The position numbers and the translations under genes are program-made. Below, in pieces: positions 6,819-15,915 of a DNA stretch of 43,626 nt (position 1 is its first letter; every line of letters starts with the position of its first letter). Source of the DNA: JBFLYZ01 sp040756415 (GTDB lineage: Bacteria > Bacteroidota > Bacteroidia > JADZBD01); NCBI GenBank assembly GCA_040756415.1, contig JBFLYZ010000027.1, positions 1-43,626 of the forward strand, written 5' to 3'. The notes below the pieces were generated by a model. It saw nothing but the letters and a program-made list of their open reading frames with translations. It searched no databases and was not told the origin of the DNA.

Positions 6819-8912
6819 ATGAAGAACACTTTACTCAAAAAAGTACTTTTAACGCTGGGAATTCCTCTGCTGCTGGCAGGGAATCTTTCCGCACAGGACA
6901 ACGTGGGCATTGGCACTACAACGCCTGACGCCAGCGCGCTGCTCGAGCTGCTTTCTACCAATAAGGGGCTTCTGGTACCGCGTATGACCACCGCACAGCG
7001 TCTTGCCATTGTAACCCCGGCCAACGGCCTTTTGGTTTACGACACTAACTTCGACTGCTTTTTCTATTTCACCACCGCAAGCGGGTGGATATCGCTTTGC
7101 CAGCTTTCTGGCCCTACAGGCCCTACAGGCCCTATGGGTACCAACGGGGCAACAGGCCCTACGGGTGATACCGGCCCCACGGGCGCAAACGGAGCTAACG
7201 GTGCTACCGGACCTACGGGCCCGACTGGCGCAAACGGTACGAACGGTACCAATGGCGTGACCGGACCTACCGGTCCGACCGGTGCCAATGGCGTTACAGG
7301 ACCTACCGGTTTTGGCGTGGGCCCCACCGGCCCGACCGGAGCTACGGGAGCAAATGGAGCTAACGGCCCTACCGGACCTACGGGAGCTAATGGTACCAAC
7401 GGGGTAACGGGCCCCACAGGACCTTCCGGGGCCAATGGAGCTAACGGTGCTACCGGGCCCACAGGGCCTACCGGACCAACTGGCGCCAACGGAACAAACG
7501 GCACCAACGGAGCTACCGGGCCTACCGGGCCTACGGGCGCTAACGGCACCAATGGCGTTACAGGGCCCACAGGCGCTAACGGCACCAATGGCGTAACCGG
7601 CCCAACAGGTGCAACAGGGCCCACCGGAACCTTCACCAATAATGCCTGGCTTATCGTGGGTAATTCAGGTACGGTTGCCGGTACCAATTTCATCGGAACA
7701 CTCGATGCCCAGGATTGGGTCATCAAAACGGGAGGCGGCCTTGCCACCAACGAAAGAATGCGCGTGCTGCAGGGAGGCCAGGTGGTTCACAACCGCACTA
7801 CCATTCAACCCGGAGACGTGCTTTCCGTGTATGGTGACGGCTCTTCACTGCCCATTAACAATACGCTTGGCAACTGGGCCATTAACGGATATGTTTCATC
7901 CAATACCGGTGGGGGTGTTTACGGTGAGAACGGAACCACCGGCTATGGTGTGTATGGCGTGGCCTCTGTTACAACGGGAGGTAATATGGGCATTGGCGTT
8001 TACGGCCAGAATGCATCCACCGGATGGGGCGTTTACGGCACCACAACCGGTACGGGCACAGCCATACAGGGTTACAATGGCACAGGCACCGGAACCGGTG
8101 TTTTCGGATGGAACGCCTTTAACGGGGCCGGTTTCCCGATCGGTGTACGCGGACAATCAGCCGCCCCAACAGGATTTGCGTTCTATGGGTATAACTCCAA
8201 TTTGACCGGACCAGGTATGATCGTTGGGGGCGGACAGTTGCCTACCTTGTTCTATACGGGCAGCCAGGGAGGGTCTTTCAACGGAAAAACATACGGTGTT
8301 TACGGTAAATCGTACAACGGAAACGCGGCTACCACTACAGCCGGAGGTTATTTTGAGGACAGCCTTAGCCCTGCGCTTGATTTTTACGCCTACGTCTGCG
8401 CCTATAACAATACCCTGCTTCCCCAGCAGTATAAGATACTGGGTACAGGAAACGTTTCTTCCATCGTTACGGGGGTTGATGGACAGAAGAAAATAATTTT
8501 TGCTCCCGAAGGCACCATGCCCATGCTCGAGGATTACGGGCAGGGGCAACTGGTCAACGGTAAGGCGTATATCAAGCTCGATCCTGATTTTGCCAAAAAC
8601 ATTGCCGTTGATGACAACCATCCCCTGAACGTGTTCATCCAGTTGGAAGGAGACTGCAAAGGGGTCTATGTGACCAATAAGAGCAAAGACGGTTTCGAGG
8701 TGATCGAGCTCGATGGCGGAACCAGCAATGTCAAGTTCACCTATAAGGTGATTGGCAACCGTGCTGACGAATACGCGTCTGACGGCACTTTGGTGAGCAA
8801 GAACTCCGACCTGCGAATGCCGCTGGCTCCCGGAAAGGCTCCCAAGAATTCGATCAGCGTAGACCTGATGAACGACAATACGTTCATTGCCCCCCCGATC
8901 AAGAAGCAATAA
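6819..8912 (+). CDS. Large collagen-like surface protein with GVYG-rich tail
   Basis: A 697-residue protein. Signal peptide residues 1-25 (ending NLSAQ); shared head 26-97 with two Cys; about 58 Gly-X-Y triplets in residues 98-271, with one break in register at GPTGFGVGPTG. Then comes a segment typical of Bacteroidota surface proteins (NNAWLIVGNSG, NFIGTLDAQDWVIKT, NERMRVLQGG). Next is a Gly/Tyr-rich region with repeated GVYG motifs (about 345-500), which I expect to form a trimeric beta structure. The C-terminal domain (about 560-697, with VNGKAYIKLDPDF and GVYVTNKSKDGFEV) is shared with the gene at the window start. No type IX sorting tail is obvious. Single-gene transcript with its own promoter and terminator. 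Confidence 0.9.
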   Translation: MKNTLLKKVLLTLGIPLLLAGNLSAQDNVGIGTTTPDASALLELLSTNKGLLVPRMTTAQRLAIVTPANGLLVYDTNFDCFFYFTTASGWISLCQLSGPTGPTGPMGTNGATGPTGDTGPTGANGANGATGPTGPTGANGTNGTNGVTGPTGPTGANGVTGPTGFGVGPTGPTGATGANGANGPTGPTGANGTNGVTGPTGPSGANGANGATGPTGPTGPTGANGTNGTNGATGPTGPTGANGTNGVTGPTGANGTNGVTGPTGATGPTGTFTNNAWLIVGNSGTVAGTNFIGTLDAQDWVIKTGGGLATNERMRVLQGGQVVHNRTTIQPGDVLSVYGDGSSLPINNTLGNWAINGYVSSNTGGGVYGENGTTGYGVYGVASVTTGGNMGIGVYGQNASTGWGVYGTTTGTGTAIQGYNGTGTGTGVFGWNAFNGAGFPIGVRGQSAAPTGFAFYGYNSNLTGPGMIVGGGQLPTLFYTGSQGGSFNGKTYGVYGKSYNGNAATTTAGGYFEDSLSPALDFYAYVCAYNNTLLPQQYKILGTGNVSSIVTGVDGQKKIIFAPEGTMPMLEDYGQGQLVNGKAYIKLDPDFAKNIAVDDNHPLNVFIQLEGDCKGVYVTNKSKDGFEVIELDGGTSNVKFTYKVIGNRADEYASDGTLVSKNSDLRMPLAPGKAPKNSISVDLMNDNTFIAPPIKKQ

Positions 8913-8932
8913 GCCCAAATACGTGCTGAAAC

Positions 8933-8958
8933 AAAAAGCCTCCCGCGGGAGGCTTTTT
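8933..8958. terminator. Perfectly palindromic bidirectional terminator
   Basis: AAAAAGCCTCCC joined to its exact reverse complement forms a 26-nt perfect palindrome between convergent genes. It ends the collagen-like transcript from the left and the gyrB transcript from the right. Confidence 0.9.
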
Positions 8959-8981
8959 GTTTTTAGGATCAGCCTGTAAAA

Positions 8982-10961
8982 TCAGGCATCGATCTTCGCG
9001 TACTTGGCGTTCTTTTCAATGAATTCCCTGCGGGGAGGCACATCATCTCCCATCAGCATGGAGAATATGCGGTCGGCCTCGGCAGCGCTCTCAATAGTCA
9101 CCTTGCGCAGGGTACGGGTTTCCGGGTTCATGGTGGTTTCCCAAAGCTGCTCCGCGTTCATCTCTCCCAATCCCTTATAGCGCTGCACGTTTACGGTGCC
9201 TTCCTTGCCTTCGCCCCCTGCCAACTGCTTGATGGCATTATTGCGCTCCTCATCATTCCAGCAATAGCGCGATTCCTTGCCTTTTTTGACCAGGTACAGG
9301 GGCGGGGTGGCAATGAACACATACCCGTTCTCGATCAGCTCTTTCATGTGCCGGAAGAAAAAGGTAAGAATAAGCGTGGTGATGTGGCTGCCATCCACAT
9401 CGGCATCGGTCATAATGATGATCTTGTGATAACGCAGCTTTTCCAAGTTCAGCGCCCGCTCATCCTCAGCGGTACCCTTGCTCACGCCCATGGCGGTGAA
9501 CATATTCTTGATCTCTTCGTTATCGTAGATCTTGTATTCCATGGCCTTTTCCACGTTCAGGATCTTACCCCTCAGGGGCAGAATGGCCTGAAAATTCCTG
9601 TTCCTGCCCTGCTTGGCCGTACCTCCGGCCGAATCGCCCTCCACCAGGAAGAGCTCACATTTGCTGGGGTCAGAATCGGCACAATCTGACAGCTTGCCGG
9701 GCAGCCCGGTTCCGGAAAGTACGTTCTTTCGCTGCACCATCTCGCGCGCCTTACGCGCTGCATGGCGGGCGGTAGCGGCCAGAATGATCTTATCCACTAT
9801 CGATCTGGCCTGGCGGGGGTTCTCCTCCAGGTAGTTGTTGAGCATTTCGCTCACGGCCGTATCCACGGCACCCATCACCTCGTTATTACCCAGTTTGGTC
9901 TTGGTCTGCCCTTCGAACTGGGGCTCGGCCACCTTCACGGATATAACGGCCGTAAGGCCTTCGCGGAAATCGTCCCCGTTGATGTCGAACTTCAGCTTGG
10001 CCAGCATGCCGTTCTTTTCAGCATAATTCTTCAGGGTTCGGGTAAGACCCCTCCTGAAGCCGGCCAGGTGCGTGCCGCCCTCGTGGGTATTGATGTTGTT
10101 CACGTACGAGTGAATGTTCTCATTGAACGAGGTGTTGTACTGCATGGCCACCTCAACGGGAATGCCGCTTTTCTCGCCTTCCATGTAGATGACGCCATCG
10201 GTCAGCCGCTCGCGCGTGGCATCCAGGTACTCTACGAACTCGCGGAGCCCGCCCTCCGAATAGAATTCTTCGCAAACCGGGAAACCGCTATCGTCCATCC
10301 TGCGCTTATCGCACATTTTGATGTGAATGCCCTTATTCAGGTAAGCCAGCTCCCGCATGCGGGTGGCCAGCGTGTCGTAATTATATTCAGATACGGTAAA
10401 AATGCTGAGATCGGGCTTGAAGGTAACGATAGTGCCCCGGTAATTCGTTTCGCCCACCTCTTTCACGTCCGACAGGGGCTTGCCGCAACTGTACTCCTGC
10501 ACATACATCTTGCCGTTGCGGTGCACTTCGGCCTTCAGGTGGGTGGAAAGGGCATTTACGCAGGAAACACCCACTCCGTGCAGGCCGCCCGAAACCTTGT
10601 ACGAATCCTTATCGAACTTGCCGCCCGCATGCAGCACGGTCATCACCACTTCCAGGGCCGACCTCTTTTCCTTGGGGTGGATATCGGTAGGAATACCGCG
10701 GCCATCGTCCTTCACCGTGATGGAGTTATCCTCGTTGATATAGACCTCAATACGCTTACAATGACCGGCCAGCGCCTCGTCAATGGAATTGTCCACCACT
10801 TCGTACACCAGGTGGTGCAGGCCCTTTACGCCAATATCGCCAATGTACATGGCCGGCCTTTTACGCACCGCTTCCAGCCCCTCGAGCACCTGTATGCTGT
10901 CTGCTCCGTAATCTGATTTTTTCGTCTTTTCGTTCACAATTTCTTCCATATTTTGATTCAT
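8982..10961 (-). CDS. gyrB: DNA gyrase subunit B
   Basis: A 659-residue type IIA topoisomerase ATPase subunit; with GyrA it introduces negative supercoils. The GHKL ATP site shows EVVDNSIDE (54-62), DDGRGIP (85-91) and GGLHGVGVSCVN. The TOPRIM domain has EGDSAGG (E441) and DADVDGSH (519-526). The C-terminus PPRREFIEKNAKYA is typical of GyrB rather than ParE, and the length is that of the short GyrB without insertions. The ATG at 10961 is chosen: AGGGTG lies just before it, and a longer in-frame version would start at a TTG at 10997, upstream of the promoter box. gyrA is not in the window. Confidence 0.97.
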   Translation of the reverse strand: MNQNMEEIVNEKTKKSDYGADSIQVLEGLEAVRKRPAMYIGDIGVKGLHHLVYEVVDNSIDEALAGHCKRIEVYINEDNSITVKDDGRGIPTDIHPKEKRSALEVVMTVLHAGGKFDKDSYKVSGGLHGVGVSCVNALSTHLKAEVHRNGKMYVQEYSCGKPLSDVKEVGETNYRGTIVTFKPDLSIFTVSEYNYDTLATRMRELAYLNKGIHIKMCDKRRMDDSGFPVCEEFYSEGGLREFVEYLDATRERLTDGVIYMEGEKSGIPVEVAMQYNTSFNENIHSYVNNINTHEGGTHLAGFRRGLTRTLKNYAEKNGMLAKLKFDINGDDFREGLTAVISVKVAEPQFEGQTKTKLGNNEVMGAVDTAVSEMLNNYLEENPRQARSIVDKIILAATARHAARKAREMVQRKNVLSGTGLPGKLSDCADSDPSKCELFLVEGDSAGGTAKQGRNRNFQAILPLRGKILNVEKAMEYKIYDNEEIKNMFTAMGVSKGTAEDERALNLEKLRYHKIIIMTDADVDGSHITTLILTFFFRHMKELIENGYVFIATPPLYLVKKGKESRYCWNDEERNNAIKQLAGGEGKEGTVNVQRYKGLGEMNAEQLWETTMNPETRTLRKVTIESAAEADRIFSMLMGDDVPPRREFIEKNAKYAKIDA

Positions 10962-10985
10962 TTTCACCCTATTCTTAAACGCAAA

Positions 10986-10993
10986 CAAATATA
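10986..10993 (-). promoter_or_regulatory. -7 box of gyrB
   Basis: TATATTTG on the minus strand, 24 nt before the gyrB ATG, matches the -7 consensus. I see no good -33 element. Confidence 0.6.
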
Positions 10994-11050
10994 ACAAAAA
11001 GGGGGGCTCGGGCAGCGCAAAACGCCAATGAAAACACGCTTTTTTTCAAC

Positions 11051-11064
11051 ATTTGTTAACAAAT
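11051..11064. promoter_or_regulatory. 14-bp perfect palindrome upstream of gyrB
   Basis: ATTTGTTAACAAAT lies between gyrB and the stop of the outer-membrane barrel gene, about 60 bp upstream of the gyrB -7 box. It could be an operator, but there is no direct evidence for a bound regulator. Confidence 0.3.
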
Positions 11065-11149
11065 TTCAGGGGGCCTGCAGGGGCCGTTTTACGGCCGGAA
11101 TACAGGTAGGAAAAAAGGGCTTTTCTACCCGCTTTTTACCGGCTTTTTT

Positions 11150-12790
11150 TCAGAACGAATAGCTCAGGCCGGCCAGGAAATTAAAGCGCTGCGAAGGGTA
11201 TTTCTGCCAGGTATCATAACGCACCGACCCCAGGTTGCTCAGGTTAAGGAAAGCCGAGAGCTTTTTGTTATAGCGGTATTCAAGGCCAAGGTTCACATCG
11301 GTGTACGATTTCAGCTCCACGTAGTTCAGCGAGGGATCGGCATCCCGCTGGTCGTTCGAGAGGCGCTTGCCCACGTAATAAACATCGATATGGGCCATTA
11401 TCTTGTCCTGCAGATTATAGCTGAACGAAAAAGTAAGCTGGAGCTCGGGTTTGTGCCAGGCATGGGGCTGCCGGCCCATAAAGTACTTGTTGTAATCGGC
11501 CCGGATGAGGAACCCCGTCTTTTCGCGCTTCCTGTAGCTGAACTCCCCATGGAAATTAAACGCATTGACCGTATCATAGACTGCCTGAAAGCGGTTACGC
11601 AGCACCTCGGTGGTGTCGATCACGAAGAAATACATGCCGTTCAGCTTGCTGTACGATGCCCCCAGTTTATAGCTCATCTGCGAGCTGATGCTGCCGCGCA
11701 GGCCGGCATACCACTCGCGCACCTTATCCGTATTGCCCAGCGCGACACCGGAACGCACAAAGGGGTTTTCCTGCGAAAGCGAGCGGTAGCTGTTGCGCGT
11801 AAGCCCTCCCCTGAGCCCGGCACTGGCGATAATGATGTTGTTGGCCGGGTTGAAGTTCAGGTCCACCCCCGGGTAAAAATGGAACCGCCCCTTGCTGTCG
11901 TTGACATCGGCATAAATCCCGAAACGGAGGGATACATCCCATAGTTTACCGCTCATGCCTATAGCGGGCGCGAACTTCATGATGACGGTGTTGCTGGTAT
12001 CTTTTTTCAGCCGGTTATTGTAAAAATCCACCCCGGTGGCCAGGGTGATCTTCTGGGAGAGGTACCAGGTGCTAAAATCGGCATTCACCTTTATGTTGTT
12101 CTCCTGTGATTTATACAGGTCAGAGAGATTATAATAGTTCGCCCTGATATTCGTATTGACCTTCGATGAATCCTTATAATGGCTCTGAACGCCCGTGCCG
12201 GCCGAGATAAACGAGAATACCTGCCGGGTGAAGTCGGCCGAAAGCGAATTCACGGTGGCATCGTAGCCGTAATAATGGAGCGAGTTGCGGCTGTAATCGG
12301 CCTCGCCAAATACGGTGAACTTGCGGACGAAACGCTTGCCGTACCAGTTGATCTGATCATCGCTGTACCCGCTGTAGCCTGCGTTCTTCAGGGTTGCGGC
12401 CGAAGAAAGATGCTTTGCATGCAGGCCCCATGACGCTTCCTTCGAGCGAAGATTGTTGAAGAACAGCTCACCGTAAGGCGTAGTATAGTTGCCGAACCCG
12501 GCCCGCACATACCCCTTATACAAACGCTTGAGCGGCTCTCCCTCGAGAGTAGCCGGCCGTATCGGCTCCGGGCTGTAAAACGTAGGCACCCTGGCCGATT
12601 GGATACCGTACACGAGCTGGCTGCTCACGTTGGCCGTATCCCCGATCACCGGGTTCTCAGCGATCTTTTTCGCGTCCGATATGGTCACGTTGAAGGTGCC
12701 CGTATACTTGATAATCATCGTATCCAGGTTTTGCTGCCCGAAGGCCATTGCCGGAAGCAGGGCCAGCAGTATATGTATCTGTCTTCTCAT
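11150..12790 (-). CDS. Outer-membrane beta-barrel protein
   Basis: A 546-residue protein with a signal peptide (1-18, cut before QQNLD). It is rich in alternating aromatic and polar stretches such as KGYVRAGFGNYTTPYGELFF and LGLEYRYNKKLSAFLNLS, and ends in Phe (LAGLSYSF), the usual end of outer-membrane barrels. No plug domain or TonB box is clear, so I call it a barrel rather than a full TonB-dependent receptor. Its ATG overlaps the stop of the upstream TPR gene (ATGA), so the two are translationally coupled and probably act together at the outer membrane. The substrate is unknown. Confidence 0.82.
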   Translation of the reverse strand: MRRQIHILLALLPAMAFGQQNLDTMIIKYTGTFNVTISDAKKIAENPVIGDTANVSSQLVYGIQSARVPTFYSPEPIRPATLEGEPLKRLYKGYVRAGFGNYTTPYGELFFNNLRSKEASWGLHAKHLSSAATLKNAGYSGYSDDQINWYGKRFVRKFTVFGEADYSRNSLHYYGYDATVNSLSADFTRQVFSFISAGTGVQSHYKDSSKVNTNIRANYYNLSDLYKSQENNIKVNADFSTWYLSQKITLATGVDFYNNRLKKDTSNTVIMKFAPAIGMSGKLWDVSLRFGIYADVNDSKGRFHFYPGVDLNFNPANNIIIASAGLRGGLTRNSYRSLSQENPFVRSGVALGNTDKVREWYAGLRGSISSQMSYKLGASYSKLNGMYFFVIDTTEVLRNRFQAVYDTVNAFNFHGEFSYRKREKTGFLIRADYNKYFMGRQPHAWHKPELQLTFSFSYNLQDKIMAHIDVYYVGKRLSNDQRDADPSLNYVELKSYTDVNLGLEYRYNKKLSAFLNLSNLGSVRYDTWQKYPSQRFNFLAGLSYSF

Positions 12791-15700
12791 TGTCCTCCCT
12801 CCGTTTTTTCTATCTCCAGGTTCTCTTCGATGAGATGGATCGAATCCTGCCGCATTTTTTCCTTCTGCTGCTTTTCCAGCTCGGCCTTTTCCATTTCCAG
12901 TATGGCGCCCAGCCTGAGCTTGGCCTGCTCCACCAGCTCATTATTGGTCGATTTATCGATCACCGTTTTCAGGGCATACTTGGCGTTGAAGTAATCCCCC
13001 AGCGCCACGTAGTTATCGGAAAGCAGGATGAACGAGCGGGTCACCCAGTACCCGTAAGAGGGCTTCTGGCTGATCAGCTCGAACAGCAGCTTCTGCGATT
13101 CCTTATACTGGCCCTGGATGAAATAAATGTCAGCGATGCCGTATTTGGCCTCAGCGGCTTTTTCATTCTGGTTTTTGGCCATTACCGTATCGTACTGTTT
13201 TTTTGCCAGCTCGTAATCCTTCTTCTCAAAGGCCGAGCGGGCTATGGTCATGCGGGCCTCCGTGGCCAGCTCAGCGGATATCTTCTCCGTTTGCAAGACC
13301 TTGCCCGCGTAATTGATGGCCCCATCGTAATTCTTCTGCAGGAAATTACAGCGCATCTGCCCCACCCTTGCATCGAGCAGGTTGGCCGGCACCTGGGCTA
13401 TGGTCTCCAGCCGCGAATAGCTTTTGAGCGCCAGCTCGCAGTTCTGCATCTTGAAGTAAAGCTGGGCCGCCCGGGCCACCGCTGGCTCGGTGTACTTGCT
13501 AAAGGGCCGGTCAGCAACAAAATTGTACCCGCCCAGGGCCAGGTTGAGGTTGTTCATCCTGTGATCGCTCTCCGCCTTGTAGTAATATACCTCCGTAGTG
13601 AAGATGCCGTCAGGATAGTTCTGGATATACTTCTGGAAGCTCTTGGAGGCTTCGGCATACTTCTCCTCGAAGAAGAAATTACGGCCGATCTCGTAGTTAT
13701 CCGAATCCAGCTTGGCCGCGCTGATGTTCGGGACCAGGTTCTTCAAATCGTTCAGGCAATCGTTATCGCCCTTGTTCTTGCAGATCTCGCGCAGGGTCTC
13801 CACGGCCATCATGGCCACCTCCGACTTGGGATATTTGTTCACCACCGCGTTCAGCGTTTGAAAAGCCTCGTCATATTTCTTCTGCTTGTTCTGGATATTG
13901 CCTATCTGCAGCAAGCTGTTGGCCACGAACAGCGAGCTGGGGTGCTCCTTGACCACCTTGCCGAAGCTCGCTGCAGCCTTATCGAGCTCGTTCATCTGCA
14001 GGTAGGTCTTGCCCAGCTCGTACCGGGCCGCTGCCGTATATTCCGATACCGTTCCGTACGATGCCAGCATCTGCTCGAGCGTTTTGGCCTTGGCCTCGTC
14101 CTTATCGAGCAGGCCCAGCACAATGGCCTTCTGGTAAAGCGCGTAATCCGAATCGGCTGTTTTCATCTGCAGGGCCTTATCGTAATAGTCCTCCGCGTTG
14201 GTATAATCCTTCAGCATGAAATAGCCATCGGCCAGCCTCATACAGGCGTCATTGATCTTGGCCGCGTCTTCCTGGCCCTTGCCGCTTATGAACTTCCTGA
14301 ACGCGGTATTGGCGCTGGTCCATTCGCCCTTTTTAAAATAGGCATAGCCCATGCTGTAATTGACGGTATTGAACATGGGCAAGGTTGCGGCCACCTGCTC
14401 GAACTGGAAGGCCTTATACGCTTTCAGTGCCGATTCCATCTGCTCGTAGTTCTTGCCGGCCTCGGCCCGTTTGTACCAGGCCTCGCCCGACCAGTACCAG
14501 GCCAGGGCGCTGAACGTTTTATCGACCGGGTACTGCAGCGACTTCTCAAAATGCTTGATCGCTCCCGCCATGTCGTTATCGTTGAACAACTGCACGGCCC
14601 GGTAATAGGCTATCTTCTGGTAGACCGGCTTCATCGTGGCATCCAGGTTCTTGATGCTTTCTATCGATTTGAAAGCCGCTTCGTAATTCTTGCACGAGAG
14701 GTATACATTGACCAGGTACTGGTAGGCCTCATCCGTGCGCGGGGTGCCGGGGTATTTCCGGATGTATTCCTCAAAAGCCTCTATCGCTTCCAGGAACGGG
14801 TTATACGAGAGCTCATAGGAAAGCTTGGCATAGTTGAACAGCGCATCCTCGCTGATCTTCGCGTCAGCCCCTATCGTGTGGGCAGCCTGGAAGGCGGTGA
14901 TCGCAAGCTGCTTGTTCTGCACCTTGATGTAGCAGTCGCCCATGTGGTAGAGCGCGCTCTGCGCAAGCGAATCGGCCGCCCCGGCCGAATTCTTGAATGC
15001 CTCTATCGCGCTGGCGCAGTTCCCGCTTTTATAGTATGAAAATCCCAGCTCATACCAGTCGGCACGCGTAATGGCTCCCGATGCGGCCTTATACTTTTCA
15101 AAATACGGTATGGCTTCGCTGTACTGCGCCAGGCGGTAATGCGATTCTCCAATCATTTTAGCGATCTCCGGGCCGCGCTTGGAGTTCACCGTATCATTGA
15201 GCAGCGAAGGGGCGTAGGCGATCACCTCATCGTATTTCTTCTGCAGGTACAGTATCTGCGTGATGTAATAGGGCACAATGGGAGCGAAATCCTCGTTCAG
15301 CAGCAGCTTTTTAAAGCCCGTGAGGGCCGATTCGTAGTTCTTCTCGGCATACAGTATGTGCGAGTAATAATAATTGGCCGGGGCGGTGTATTTGGTATCG
15401 ATGTCCTTGATCTCGAAAAAATCCTTCTTCGCATTCTCAAGGTCCTTCAACTCGAAATAGCTGTAGCCACGCTTGAAATACAGCTCGTGCACTTCCGCTT
15501 TGCTCAGCTCGTAGATGTCGGATTTCCCGAACCAGTCTATGGCTTCCTGGTATTGCTTCTTCCTGAATTTGTACCTGCCCATGTTGAAGCAGGCCAGCTT
15601 CACTTTCGGACTCTCGGGATGCTGGTTGATGAAATTGACCAGCATCTCCTCCGCGTCCTTGTTGAACAGCTCAACCGCGCACAGGGCCGCGTAGTACTCG

Positions 15701-15915
15701 GCATCGATGCGCTGCAGCGAGTTCTTATCTTTTATCTTCTGGGCCGCCTTGATGAAATAATGCTGAGCCGCCCCGTACTTCTCCTTGAGGAAAAGGTCCA
15801 TGCCCGTTTTGAAATCGCTGTCCTCGTTCGTATAGACCTTGGTCTTCTGGGCGTACCCTGCCGCAGCCAGCAAAAAGAACAAAACGATACCGAAAAAAGA
15901 GAACTTGCCCTTCAT
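12787..15915 (-). CDS. Large secreted TPR-repeat protein
   Basis: A 1042-residue protein with a signal peptide (1-22, ending AGYAQ) followed by tandem TPR and TPR-like helical hairpins over nearly the whole length, for example YQEAIDWFGK, YAEASKSFQKYIQNYPDG and YDEAFQTLNAVVNKYPKSE. The C-terminal ~40 residues are a charged helix rich in Glu, Lys and Gln. It is expected in the periplasm or tethered to a membrane as a scaffold for protein-protein contacts, as with BamD/YbgF-like TPR proteins, but it is much longer than those. It is coupled to the beta-barrel gene at 11150-12790. The partner is not identifiable from sequence. Confidence 0.85.
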   Translation of the reverse strand: MKGKFSFFGIVLFFLLAAAGYAQKTKVYTNEDSDFKTGMDLFLKEKYGAAQHYFIKAAQKIKDKNSLQRIDAEYYAALCAVELFNKDAEEMLVNFINQHPESPKVKLACFNMGRYKFRKKQYQEAIDWFGKSDIYELSKAEVHELYFKRGYSYFELKDLENAKKDFFEIKDIDTKYTAPANYYYSHILYAEKNYESALTGFKKLLLNEDFAPIVPYYITQILYLQKKYDEVIAYAPSLLNDTVNSKRGPEIAKMIGESHYRLAQYSEAIPYFEKYKAASGAITRADWYELGFSYYKSGNCASAIEAFKNSAGAADSLAQSALYHMGDCYIKVQNKQLAITAFQAAHTIGADAKISEDALFNYAKLSYELSYNPFLEAIEAFEEYIRKYPGTPRTDEAYQYLVNVYLSCKNYEAAFKSIESIKNLDATMKPVYQKIAYYRAVQLFNDNDMAGAIKHFEKSLQYPVDKTFSALAWYWSGEAWYKRAEAGKNYEQMESALKAYKAFQFEQVAATLPMFNTVNYSMGYAYFKKGEWTSANTAFRKFISGKGQEDAAKINDACMRLADGYFMLKDYTNAEDYYDKALQMKTADSDYALYQKAIVLGLLDKDEAKAKTLEQMLASYGTVSEYTAAARYELGKTYLQMNELDKAAASFGKVVKEHPSSLFVANSLLQIGNIQNKQKKYDEAFQTLNAVVNKYPKSEVAMMAVETLREICKNKGDNDCLNDLKNLVPNISAAKLDSDNYEIGRNFFFEEKYAEASKSFQKYIQNYPDGIFTTEVYYYKAESDHRMNNLNLALGGYNFVADRPFSKYTEPAVARAAQLYFKMQNCELALKSYSRLETIAQVPANLLDARVGQMRCNFLQKNYDGAINYAGKVLQTEKISAELATEARMTIARSAFEKKDYELAKKQYDTVMAKNQNEKAAEAKYGIADIYFIQGQYKESQKLLFELISQKPSYGYWVTRSFILLSDNYVALGDYFNAKYALKTVIDKSTNNELVEQAKLRLGAILEMEKAELEKQQKEKMRQDSIHLIEENLEIEKTEGGQ

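Noticed and set aside
7064..7750. Proline/valine-rich frame opposite the collagen stalk (also 5568-5996 and 2328-2615)
   Set aside because: It is the reverse complement of Gly-X-Y codons, which gives regular APVGPVGPV patterns on the other strand without being a gene.
9762..10916. Open frame on the plus strand opposite gyrB
   Set aside because: gyrB is unmistakable on the other strand; the frame is explained by codon bias.
11065..11149. Terminator for the minus-strand beta-barrel gene
   Set aside because: Several short G/C stems and T or A runs are present, but none makes a convincing stem directly followed by a T run in the right direction.
12748..15039. Open frame of 763 codons on the plus strand opposite the TPR gene
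   Set aside because: The minus-strand TPR gene has a signal peptide and clear repeats. The plus frame is a hydrophobic, family-less shadow with no promoter or ribosome-binding site.
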